NCBI GenBank assembly: GCA_001464575.1
Contig: LNFE01000207.1
Location: 1-53,282, forward strand
From: Acidobacteria bacterium Ga0077553
GTDB lineage: Bacteria > Acidobacteriota > Terriglobia > Bryobacterales > Bryobacteraceae
Length of the DNA stretch: 53,282 nt
Direction of reading: 5' to 3'
Part shown: positions 19,972 to 26,798 of the stretch, piece by piece
Position numbering within the stretch: the stretch's first letter is position 1
Layout of the letters: each line of letters begins with the position of its first letter
The notes under the pieces: model-generated
Databases searched by the model: none
Seen by the model: only the letters and a program-made list of their open reading frames with translations
Told to the model about the DNA's origin: nothing
Position numbers and translations under genes: made by a program

Positions 19972-21585
19972 CGGCACTTCGTTGGTCTCGTGAAAGCGGA
20001 CGTCGGGGTAGTCGCGCGAGATATTCTGCAACTCCCATTTCGTGGTGAAGAGGCAGACCAGTTGATCGAACTGATCGCGGAAGCGGACAACACCGGAGCT
20101 GGGCCAGCGGACTTTCGCGAGCGCTTCGGGAGTGCCACGAGGCCACCGGGCGCAGACGTAGGGTAGGGAGTCTAGCGTCGCTTGGACGCCGTACTCCTGC
20201 GCGAGGCGAGACTCGACCACGTCAAACTGCAGGCGGCCGACCGCGCCGAGGACAGGTTCGCGGCGGACGCCGTCGGGATCGTAATAGACCTGCACGACGC
20301 CTTCTTCGGCCATTTGGGTGATGCCCTTGCGGAACTGCTTCGTGCGGCTCATGTCCGAGTTGCGGAGGACGCCGAAGAATTCAGGCTGGAAGCTGGGGAT
20401 GCGTTCGAACTCGATTTCGGGGTTGGTGCTGAGCGTATCGCCGATGATGAACATGCCCGGGTTGACGACGCCGACGACGTCGCCGGCGAAGGCCATATCG
20501 AGGCCTTGGCGGTCGCGGGCGAAGAGCCGGTGGGGACGGGTCATGCGGAACTTCTTGCCCTGCCGCGGATGGTGCACGAGCATGTCCCGATCGAAGCGGC
20601 CGGAGCAGATGCGGAGGAAGGCCATGCTGTCGCGATGCATGGGGTCCATGTTGCCTTGGATCTTGAAGACGAAGGCGGAGAAGTCGGGGGAGTCGGCTTC
20701 GATTAAGCCGTCCTTGCTGAGGCGCGGCAGAGGCGAGGGCGCGAGATGGGTAAGCGCTTCAAGGAAGCAGTCGACGCCGAAGTTGTTCAGAGCGCTGCCG
20801 AAGAAGACAGGGGTTTGGAGGCCGAGGAGGAAACGTTCGCGGTCAAAGGGCGGGATGGCAACTTCGAGCAAGGCGGAAGCGTCGGCGAGTTGGGTGGCGT
20901 TGTCTTCGCCGACCGTGGGGGCGAAACGGGGGTCGTCGATGGACATCTCTTCCGTTTCGGAGCGGACCTGACCGCCGAGGGTGCGCTGGTAGCGGAGGAG
21001 TTGGCGGGTCTTGAGATCGACGACTCCCTGGAAGCGGTTGCCGTAGCCGACGGGCCAGTTGAAGGGAACGGCGACCATGCCGAGGACGCGCTCGATCTCA
21101 TCGAGCAGCTCCATGGGATCGAGGCCGGGCTGGTCCATCTTGTTGATGAAGGTGAGCACCGGGATGCGGCGCATGCGGCAGACGTCGAAGAGCTTGCGGG
21201 TTTGGGGCTCGATACCTTTCGCGCCATCAAGCACCATGACGGCGCTATCGACGGCGGTGAGGGTGCGGTAGGTGTCTTCGCTGAAGTCCTGGTGGCCCGG
21301 AGTGTCGAGGAGGTTGAAGAGGCAGCCGCCGTGTTCGAACTGAAGGGCGGTGGAGGTGATGGAGATGCCGCGCGCCTGTTCCATGGCCATCCAGTCGGAG
21401 GTGGCATGGCCGCGGTTCTTCTTCGGCCGGACGGATCCGGCGGTTTCGACCTCTCCGGCGTAGAGCAGGAGCTTTTCGGTCAGCGTCGTTTTGCCGGCGT
21501 CGGGATGCGAAATGATGGCGAAGGTGCGGCGGCGGCGAATCTCTTCGCGCATCTCGCGAAGGCTGGGATCGGGGGGAGGAGTCAA
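19954..21585 (-). CDS. prfC: Peptide chain release factor 3
   Basis: RF3 is the GTPase that removes RF1/RF2 from the ribosome after termination. The 543-residue length fits the family (529 in E. coli). The G domain has 'SHPDAGKTTLTEKLLLYAG' (P-loop), 'RGISITSTALQF' (switch I), 'DTPGHQDFSEDTYR' (switch II) and 'FINKMDQPG' (NKxD). Domain II and III markers include 'QGNMDPMHRDSMAFLRICSG', 'IGDTLSTNPEIEFERIPSFQPE' and 'VGRLQFDVVESRLAQEYGV'. The longest frame begins at TTG 21585; ATG 21552 (MREEIRRRR) would leave fewer residues before the P-loop than in E. coli. Neither has a clear Shine-Dalgarno. It stands alone on its strand. Confidence 0.96.
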   Translation of the reverse strand: MTPPPDPSLREMREEIRRRRTFAIISHPDAGKTTLTEKLLLYAGEVETAGSVRPKKNRGHATSDWMAMEQARGISITSTALQFEHGGCLFNLLDTPGHQDFSEDTYRTLTAVDSAVMVLDGAKGIEPQTRKLFDVCRMRRIPVLTFINKMDQPGLDPMELLDEIERVLGMVAVPFNWPVGYGNRFQGVVDLKTRQLLRYQRTLGGQVRSETEEMSIDDPRFAPTVGEDNATQLADASALLEVAIPPFDRERFLLGLQTPVFFGSALNNFGVDCFLEALTHLAPSPLPRLSKDGLIEADSPDFSAFVFKIQGNMDPMHRDSMAFLRICSGRFDRDMLVHHPRQGKKFRMTRPHRLFARDRQGLDMAFAGDVVGVVNPGMFIIGDTLSTNPEIEFERIPSFQPEFFGVLRNSDMSRTKQFRKGITQMAEEGVVQVYYDPDGVRREPVLGAVGRLQFDVVESRLAQEYGVQATLDSLPYVCARWPRGTPEALAKVRWPSSGVVRFRDQFDQLVCLFTTKWELQNISRDYPDVRFHETNEVPLTRTS

Positions 21586-21641
21586 TTTAGGTTAGTAGAG
21601 TAACTTCCTAGTGTCCCAGAGCGGCGGAACGGCTGTCAAAG

Positions 21642-22190
21642 TTAGAGCCGGCGGAGGGTCGGGGCTGGTTTGGGAGGCAAGAGCGCTCGGGCGGCGGCTT
21701 GGGCGGTTCGGAAGGCTTCGCGGTCGAGGGTGGCTTGGCTGACCAGGGCGGCGGCGAAGCGGTCGGCTTCGGCTTCGGCGAGGCGAGGGCGGAAGGTTGG
21801 GGGGACGTTGGCGTGCGGATCCAGGATGACGATGGTGGGCCCGCGATCGCTCGAGATCATGAAGGGGGCGGCGGCGTGGCCGAGAGCGTGGGCGATGGTG
21901 GTGGCGAGTTCGGCTTCGCTGTTGGCTTGGAGGAGGAGAGAGACGGGGAGGAAGAGGGGGCCGCCGGGGAGGGCGGTGGGGCGGGAGGAATCGGCGTGGA
22001 CGAGTTCGACGGAGGTATTCGCTTTCAGCCGAAGGAGGAGGTTGGTGGCGTAGGCGGTGAGGGCGGGGTCGTCGACGCGCCGAGTTTGGCGGCGGATTTC
22101 GGTGGCCATATGTTGGCCTAAGAGTCGAGACTTGTCGATGGACTGGGCGAGTAAGGGGAGGGTACAGAGGACGGTCAGCAGGTGTTTCAT
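21642..22190 (-). CDS. M48-like exported protein with degenerate zinc motif
   Basis: The protein has 182 residues. AGGAG lies 6-8 nt before ATG 22190 and the signal peptide ends near 'LPLLAQS'. The layout follows short periplasmic M48 peptidases (BepA/YcaL-like): helix 'GQHMATEIRRQTRRVDDPAL', then 'PGGPLFLPVSLLLQANSEAELA', then 'TTIAHALGHAAA', then 'EAEADRFAAALV'. The zinc motif HExxH reads HALGH, with Ala at the catalytic Glu (codon 21885-21887), while the third-ligand region 'EAEAD' is kept. Zinc could still bind but hydrolysis should be lost, so a pseudo-peptidase is inferred. It is divergent from the carboxypeptidase-regulatory-like gene, 32 bp apart. Confidence 0.7.
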   Translation of the reverse strand: MKHLLTVLCTLPLLAQSIDKSRLLGQHMATEIRRQTRRVDDPALTAYATNLLLRLKANTSVELVHADSSRPTALPGGPLFLPVSLLLQANSEAELATTIAHALGHAAAPFMISSDRGPTIVILDPHANVPPTFRPRLAEAEADRFAAALVSQATLDREAFRTAQAAARALLPPKPAPTLRRL

Positions 22191-22210
22191 GAGTTACTCC
22201 TGACGGACGT

Positions 22211-22216
22211 TATGAT
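22211..22216 (+). promoter_or_regulatory. -10-like hexamer 6 nt before start (leaderless type)
   Basis: TATGAT ends 6 nt before ATG 22223, so transcription would begin at or next to the start codon. No Shine-Dalgarno is present. One of five similar arrangements in the window. Confidence 0.4.
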
Positions 22217-22222
22217 TTGAGT

Positions 22223-23515
22223 ATGCGCCTGTTGGTGGTGTTGTTGTTGGGGACGGCGGGGTTGGGGTGGGGGACCACTTGCGGGCCGCAGGTCTTCGGT
22301 CCACTTTGTCAGCAGGTACCAGAGAACGCAATCCTGTTTTTCGGGACTATGGTGGAGAAAGCGCCTCCGATGCAAGGTCACTGGTCGCGGTTCGCCGTGA
22401 AGGAGATCTTTCAAGGTCTGCCGCCGGGAACCACCGAGGTACTCGTCTTTCCAGGCGGCTTGGGCGAATTTAGGTTGGGTGGGTCGTATCTCTTAACGGC
22501 GGATCACTGGAAGACCTACTCTTGGCATTCCCGGACCTGGGACAGGTTGAAATGGTGGTGGGAGTTCGAGCGGCATTGGCCGCCGCTCATTCGTCTCCAG
22601 ACATGGTCTTGTGCCTACCTGAGGGAACATTTCCGTGTTCCTCAGGAGGACTGGGCCTATGCGCGCGAGTTGCGAGACGGGAAACCGCGTCGACGGATCT
22701 ACGGCACAGTCTCGTTAGGCGGTGCACTTTGGCGAGGCGGAACAGGATTGCCTCCCCTGGCGGGCGCGATGGTTGGCATTCATGGACCGACAAGGAGCTG
22801 GTCTGTTGCAGCCGACGAGAATGGGCAATACTCGGTCGAAGGTGTGGATCCCGGTAAGTATTGGCTTGAGGCCGAAGCGCCAGGGTACAGCAGCAAAGGC
22901 GAAACACTGGAATTCGAGCTCAACCCTCGAGGTTGTCGATTTGCTCCTCTGGCCATGACCGCCGCGGGAACCTTAGCGGGCCGGGTGGTACAACCTGATG
23001 GATCGCCAGCCAAACGAGCTTCGGTATGGTATCGATTCGCTGATCCCAAGTGGCGGGGGCAGATCGAAGAGAGCTCCACGACCACAAACGAACGGGGTGA
23101 ATTCTCGTGGAATGATGTTCCACCGGGGGAATTCGTGGTCGAGGTACGGGCCTTCGGAAGCGATGATCCGTACACAACGATGCGCCTAAAGCTGGGCCTC
23201 AATGAAGTACGGCAGGGGATCGTGTTCCGGCTGGCGCCGACCCCACCGAAGCGCGTCGTGACGGTCCGCGTCTCTTGGCCGGACGGGCGGCCGGCGCAAG
23301 GGATCGCCGTGTTTGGCGAATCGGGGGAGGTCAGGTCGGAACGCCTCATCACAGGGGCGGATGGCATTGCCAAGCTGCCGGTGTTCGCGGGACGACGCTA
23401 TTCGGTCTTCGCCTCCGTCCCGGTGGACGGCAAATGGACCGGCGCGGGTCGAGGCGCAAACGGACTCCGTGGATCTGGTGATCGTGAAGGCACCCGCCCA
23501 ATCTCGTTAGGATAG
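22223..23515 (+). CDS. Secreted carboxypeptidase-regulatory-like domain protein, 3' end probably frameshifted
   Basis: The product has ~430 residues, with ATG 22223 and signal peptide ending near 'GLGWGTTC'. The N-terminal ~130 residues (Cys-containing, 'FRLGGSYLLTADHW') resemble tissue-inhibitor-like NTR domains found before such modules. Three Ig-like carboxypeptidase-regulatory repeats follow ('VAADENGQYSVEGVDPGKYWLEAEAPGY', split here: 'ENGQYSVEGVDPGKYWLEAE'; 'ERGEFSWNDVPPGEFVVEVR'; 'ADGIAKLPVFAGRRYSVFAS'). After 'VDGKWTG' (~23441) the frame becomes a Gly/Arg-rich tail that does not fit the fold. The +1 frame continues as 'ARVEAQTDSVDLVIVKAP' to TAG 23508-23510, the expected final strand. 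A two-base loss in the GCGCG run would explain this. Function is probably cell-surface; no enzyme motif is seen. Confidence 0.65.
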   Translation: MRLLVVLLLGTAGLGWGTTCGPQVFGPLCQQVPENAILFFGTMVEKAPPMQGHWSRFAVKEIFQGLPPGTTEVLVFPGGLGEFRLGGSYLLTADHWKTYSWHSRTWDRLKWWWEFERHWPPLIRLQTWSCAYLREHFRVPQEDWAYARELRDGKPRRRIYGTVSLGGALWRGGTGLPPLAGAMVGIHGPTRSWSVAADENGQYSVEGVDPGKYWLEAEAPGYSSKGETLEFELNPRGCRFAPLAMTAAGTLAGRVVQPDGSPAKRASVWYRFADPKWRGQIEESSTTTNERGEFSWNDVPPGEFVVEVRAFGSDDPYTTMRLKLGLNEVRQGIVFRLAPTPPKRVVTVRVSWPDGRPAQGIAVFGESGEVRSERLITGADGIAKLPVFAGRRYSVFASVPVDGKWTGAGRGANGLRGSGDREGTRPISLG

Positions 23516-23530
23516 TTAGACCGCATCCCT

Positions 23531-24478
23531 GTGCCTGCCACTATCCTCGCCTGCGACGACAATCCCGATATTCTTGTGGCCCTGAGCTTGCTGCTGCGCG
23601 GCGCGGGGCATCAGGTGAAGACCGTCGATTCGCCGGCCGCGGCGCGGGAGGCCGTCGCCGCGCGGGCCTTCGACCTCATCCTGACCGATATGAACTTCAC
23701 GCGGGATACGACCTCCGGCGAGGAGGGCCTCGCGCTGATCGCTGAGCTACGCGGCGGCGCGCCGGTGATCGCCATGACCGCCTGGGGCGACATCGAACTG
23801 GCCGTCCAAGCCATGCAACGAGGCGCGGTCGACTTCCTCACCAAGCCGTTTGACAACCGGCATCTGCTCGAAAAGATCGAGGCGCATGTGCAGCGGAAAC
23901 GCGCTCGCGAGGCGGAACTCGAACTGGCCCGGAAGGTGCAGCAGCGGCTGCTCGCGACGCCGCCGGCCATGGCTGGGGTCGAGATCGCCGTTCGCTTTGA
24001 ACCCGCCAATGAAGTCGGCGGCGACTACTATGACTTCTTCCCGCTCGGCGAAGGGCGGCTCGCCTTTGTATTGGCCGACGTTTCGGGCAAAGGCATTCCG
24101 GCCGCGCTGATGATGGCCAACCTGCAGGCGCTCTTCCGCGCCGGCGACCATAGTCAGCCGCAGGTGCTGCTCGCGCAGATCAACCGGCTCTTTCACGCCG
24201 CCACCAACGACACCTGCTACGCGACCTTGTTCTACGCCATCTGGGACCGCCGGGACGCCACGCTGCTCTACGCCAATTGCGGGCACCCGGCCGGCGAACT
24301 CGACGAGCAGATGCTCGATTCGAACAACACCGTGATCGGAATGTTCGACCGGCTCTCGATTCAGATGGACGCCGTCTCGACGAAGGGGCGAAACAAATTG
24401 CTGGTGTACTCGGATGGGTTCACCGATGAAGGGGACGACGTGACCGTGCTGACCTTCACGTTTAAGGAAACAGACTAA
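23531..24478 (+). CDS. Response regulator fused to SpoIIE/RsbU-type PP2C phosphatase
   Basis: The protein has 315 residues from GTG 23531. The receiver domain (~1-118) has 'CDDNPD' acidic pair, phospho-acceptor Asp in 'LILTDMNF', Thr in 'VIAMTAWG' and Lys in 'FLTKPFD'. A helical linker 'ELELARKVQQRLLATPP' leads to the phosphatase with its metal-binding Asps in 'EVGGDYYDFF', 'LADVSGKGIPAALMMA' and 'YSDGFTDEGDDVTVLTF'. Between 'YSDGFTDE' and 'DDVTVL' family members usually have ~40-60 residues; here there is one Gly, so the domain is unusually compact. Such proteins dephosphorylate an anti-sigma-factor antagonist. No antagonist or anti-sigma gene is nearby. The TAATG stop/start overlaps the next gene. 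Confidence 0.88.
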   Translation: MPATILACDDNPDILVALSLLLRGAGHQVKTVDSPAAAREAVAARAFDLILTDMNFTRDTTSGEEGLALIAELRGGAPVIAMTAWGDIELAVQAMQRGAVDFLTKPFDNRHLLEKIEAHVQRKRAREAELELARKVQQRLLATPPAMAGVEIAVRFEPANEVGGDYYDFFPLGEGRLAFVLADVSGKGIPAALMMANLQALFRAGDHSQPQVLLAQINRLFHAATNDTCYATLFYAIWDRRDATLLYANCGHPAGELDEQMLDSNNTVIGMFDRLSIQMDAVSTKGRNKLLVYSDGFTDEGDDVTVLTFTFKETD

Positions 24479-25611
24479 TGCATCGTATTCAAGGGATTCG
24501 GGCGATTCCGCTCTACGGAAAAGCCTATGTGGATTGGCCGTCGCGCTTCTCGGATTTGGAGCAGACGCGGACGCTGGTGGAGGTGGTGACCGACACCGGA
24601 CTCACGGCGCTGGGCAGCGTCTATACGTCGGCCGGCTTGGTGCAGGCGGCGCTGGACCTGCTGCGGCCGCTGTACGAAGGGGCATCCGCCATCGACCCGG
24701 CGGCAACGACCGAGATGTTGCACCAGAACACCTTTTGGCAGGGGCGCGGGGGGAGCGTGACGCACGCGATCTCCGGGATCGACATGGCGCTGTGGGACCT
24801 GCTCGGCCAAGTAACCGGGCAGCCGATTCACCGATTGCTCGGCGGAAAGCTGCGGAGCCGCGTGAAGCCGTATGCCTCCATGCTCATGGAAGAGCCGGGG
24901 CTGATGCGGGCGAAGCTGGAAGCAGCCTACGCGCGGGGCTTCCGGGCGTTCAAGATCGGCTGGGGTCCGTTTGGGCGGCAGAACGGGCGGGTGGACGAAG
25001 CGATTGTGCGAGAGTCGCGCGAGGCCATCGGCGAAGAGTGCGAGTTGATGGTGGACGCGGGCGGCTCCGATGCGCTGTGGCCGCACGGCTATAAGTGGGC
25101 GCTGCGGACGTCGGAGATGTTGGCCGAGTATGAGGTCGCCTGGTTTGAAGAGCCGCTACGGCCAGACGATCTCGAAGGCTACATCGAACTGACGCGGCAC
25201 GGCCGCGTGCCGATTGCGGCGGGCGAAGTGTTGACGCGGCGGCAATCGTTTTTGCCGTGGATTGAACGGCGGGCGGTGGACTACTTGCAGCCGGATGTGA
25301 CGAAAGTCGGCGGGTTGACCGAGCAGCACCGGATTGGCCAGTACGCGGACGACCATAACATTCTGGTGGTGCCGCACGGGTGGAATACGGGCGTGGGGCT
25401 GGCGGCGGATCTGCACTTGACGGCCGCGGCGGGCAATGCGCGGTGGGTGGAGTATCTGACGCCGGAACCCTACTTGGACGAGGTGTTTTTGACGCGACCG
25501 GTGATCGACAGTGAGGGCTATATTCAGGTGCCGGAGGGACCGGGCTATGGGTTTGCGTGGAATCCGGACGGCATTGAGAAGCTGTCTCAGGGCGTGAAGT
25601 TAACCCGCTAA
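24478..25611 (+). CDS. Mandelate racemase/muconate lactonizing enzyme family (enolase superfamily)
   Basis: The enzyme has 377 residues with an N-terminal capping domain (~1-125: 'HAISGIDMALWDLLGQVTGQ' is a signature) and a TIM barrel. Metal ligands are visible in 'MVDAGGSD' (Asp), 'AWFEEPLRPDD' (Glu) and 'AAGEVLTR' (Glu). 'QPDVTKVGG' and 'VPHGWNTG' supply the Asp-His dyad of the mandelate racemase subgroup. The second Lys of the KxK motif is absent ('FKIGWG'), so the His is the likely general base, as in several sugar-acid dehydratases. Substrate is probably a sugar acid but cannot be assigned. Start and stop both overlap neighbours as TAATG, pointing to coupled translation within this three-gene set. 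Confidence 0.88.
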   Translation: MHRIQGIRAIPLYGKAYVDWPSRFSDLEQTRTLVEVVTDTGLTALGSVYTSAGLVQAALDLLRPLYEGASAIDPAATTEMLHQNTFWQGRGGSVTHAISGIDMALWDLLGQVTGQPIHRLLGGKLRSRVKPYASMLMEEPGLMRAKLEAAYARGFRAFKIGWGPFGRQNGRVDEAIVRESREAIGEECELMVDAGGSDALWPHGYKWALRTSEMLAEYEVAWFEEPLRPDDLEGYIELTRHGRVPIAAGEVLTRRQSFLPWIERRAVDYLQPDVTKVGGLTEQHRIGQYADDHNILVVPHGWNTGVGLAADLHLTAAAGNARWVEYLTPEPYLDEVFLTRPVIDSEGYIQVPEGPGYGFAWNPDGIEKLSQGVKLTR

Positions 25612-26189
25612 TGGTTGGACTGGATTTCGGGACAACCAATAGCTCCATTGCCGTGCGCGTGGATGGGGTAGTGAAGATGGCGCAGTTCGCGGATAGATCG
25701 GAGTCGTACCGGTCCATCCTCTACGCCGAAGCGCGGAAGGCGGCGCGGGCGCAATGGTGGACCGGGCCGGAGGCGATTACGCAGTATCTGGACGCGGACG
25801 CCAAGGGGCGGCTGATTCAGTCGTTGAAGTCGTTTCTGGCGAGCCGGAGTTTGCGGTCGACCGAGGTGTTGGGGCGGCACTACACGATTGAAGAGCTGAT
25901 CGCGATTCTGCTGCGGGACTTGCGCCTTGAGGCCGAGCGCCAGTTTGGCGTTCCGGTGCGCGAGGCGCCGATACGGAGGCCGACGATGCGTATGCGGTCG
26001 AACGGCTGCGGCAGGCGTTTACGTTGGCTGGCTTTGAACAAGTCGAGTTCGAGATGGAGCCGGTGGCGGCGGCGGGATTCTACGCGGCGCGGCTGCAGAA
26101 GGACGAGTTGCTGCTGGTGGGGGACTTCGGCGGCGGTACGAGTGACTTCTCCCTTCTGCGCGTGGGCCCGGGGGGGCGGGAGTTGTTAG
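25611..26189 (+). pseudogene. Hsp70-family (YegD-like) protein, N-terminal fragment of an interrupted gene
   Basis: The reading frame begins 'MVGLDFGTTNSSIAVRVDG', the Hsp70 phosphate-1 loop, and is convincing up to 'LEAERQFGVPVREA' (~25967). After that it becomes Arg-rich (RRPTMRMRSNGCGRR) until a stop at 26187-26189. Relatives normally have a 'VxGRPVxF' segment at this point and then continue into the sequence now found in another frame. A small deletion with a frame change near 25962-25972 is the simplest explanation. YegD-type proteins have an Hsp70 ATPase domain with no classical substrate-binding domain. The start overlaps the stop of the enolase-superfamily gene (TAATG). Confidence 0.75.
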
Positions 26190-26788
26190 GAAATGACGGC
26201 GTGGGGCTGGCCGGCGATACGTTTGACGCGCGTCTGATTCGGCACGTGGTGTCGCCGGAGCTGGGGTTGGGGAGTTCGATTGGGTCGATGGGAAAACGGT
26301 TGCCGGTGCCGATTTGGCTGTATTCGAATCTGGAGCGGTGGCACTACTTGTCGTTCCTGCGGAGTAAGGAGACGCTGCATCTGCTGAAGACGCTTCCGGG
26401 ACAAAGTGAGGAGCCGGAGAAGATGCAGGCGCTCTATGACTTGGTGAATGAAGACCTGGGTTACCGGTTGCATCAGGCGGTGCAACGGACCAAGCGGGAA
26501 CTTTCGAATGCGGATTCGGCAGAGTTCCGATTCTCGGAAGGCAGCGTGGACATTGGCGCGACGGTGCGGCGAGCGGATTTTGAAGAGTGGATTGCGGAGG
26601 ACCTGGCAGCGATTGCTGGGTGTATCGACCGGCTGGGGGCGAAACAGGTGGACCGGGTGTTTTTGACCGGTGGGACTTCGTTTGTGCCGGCGGTGCGGCG
26701 AATCTTTCAAGAGCGGTTTGGAGCGGAACGGATCGAGTCCGGCAGCGAGTTCACGTCGATCGCGCATGGGTTGGCGTTAGGAGGGTAG
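26024..26788 (+). pseudogene. Hsp70-family (YegD-like) protein, C-terminal fragment
   Basis: This frame carries the rest of the ATPase domain. Homology begins upstream of the TTG at 26024, near 25967, where the frame reads 'GADTEADDAYAVERLRQAF'. Later motifs are 'FEMEPVAAAGFYA', 'LLVGDFGGGTSDFSLLRV' (phosphate-2), 'AVQRTKRELSNAD' (connect-like helix) and 'VFLTGGTSFVPAVRRIF' (adenosine motif), ending 'TSIAHGLALGG'. Together the two fragments cover a near full-length YegD-like protein, lacking ~8-10 residues at the junction. If the break is real, the C-terminal part would be translated only by re-initiation. A base-call or assembly error is an equal possibility. Confidence 0.75.
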
Positions 26789-26791
26789 ACT
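26786..26791 (+). promoter_or_regulatory. -10-like hexamer 7 nt before start (leaderless type)
   Basis: TAGACT, which includes the stop codon of the Hsp70 fragment, lies 7 nt before ATG 26799 with no Shine-Dalgarno between. The same hexamer precedes the gene at 44006. Confidence 0.35.
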
Positions 26792-26798
26792 ACGGCGT

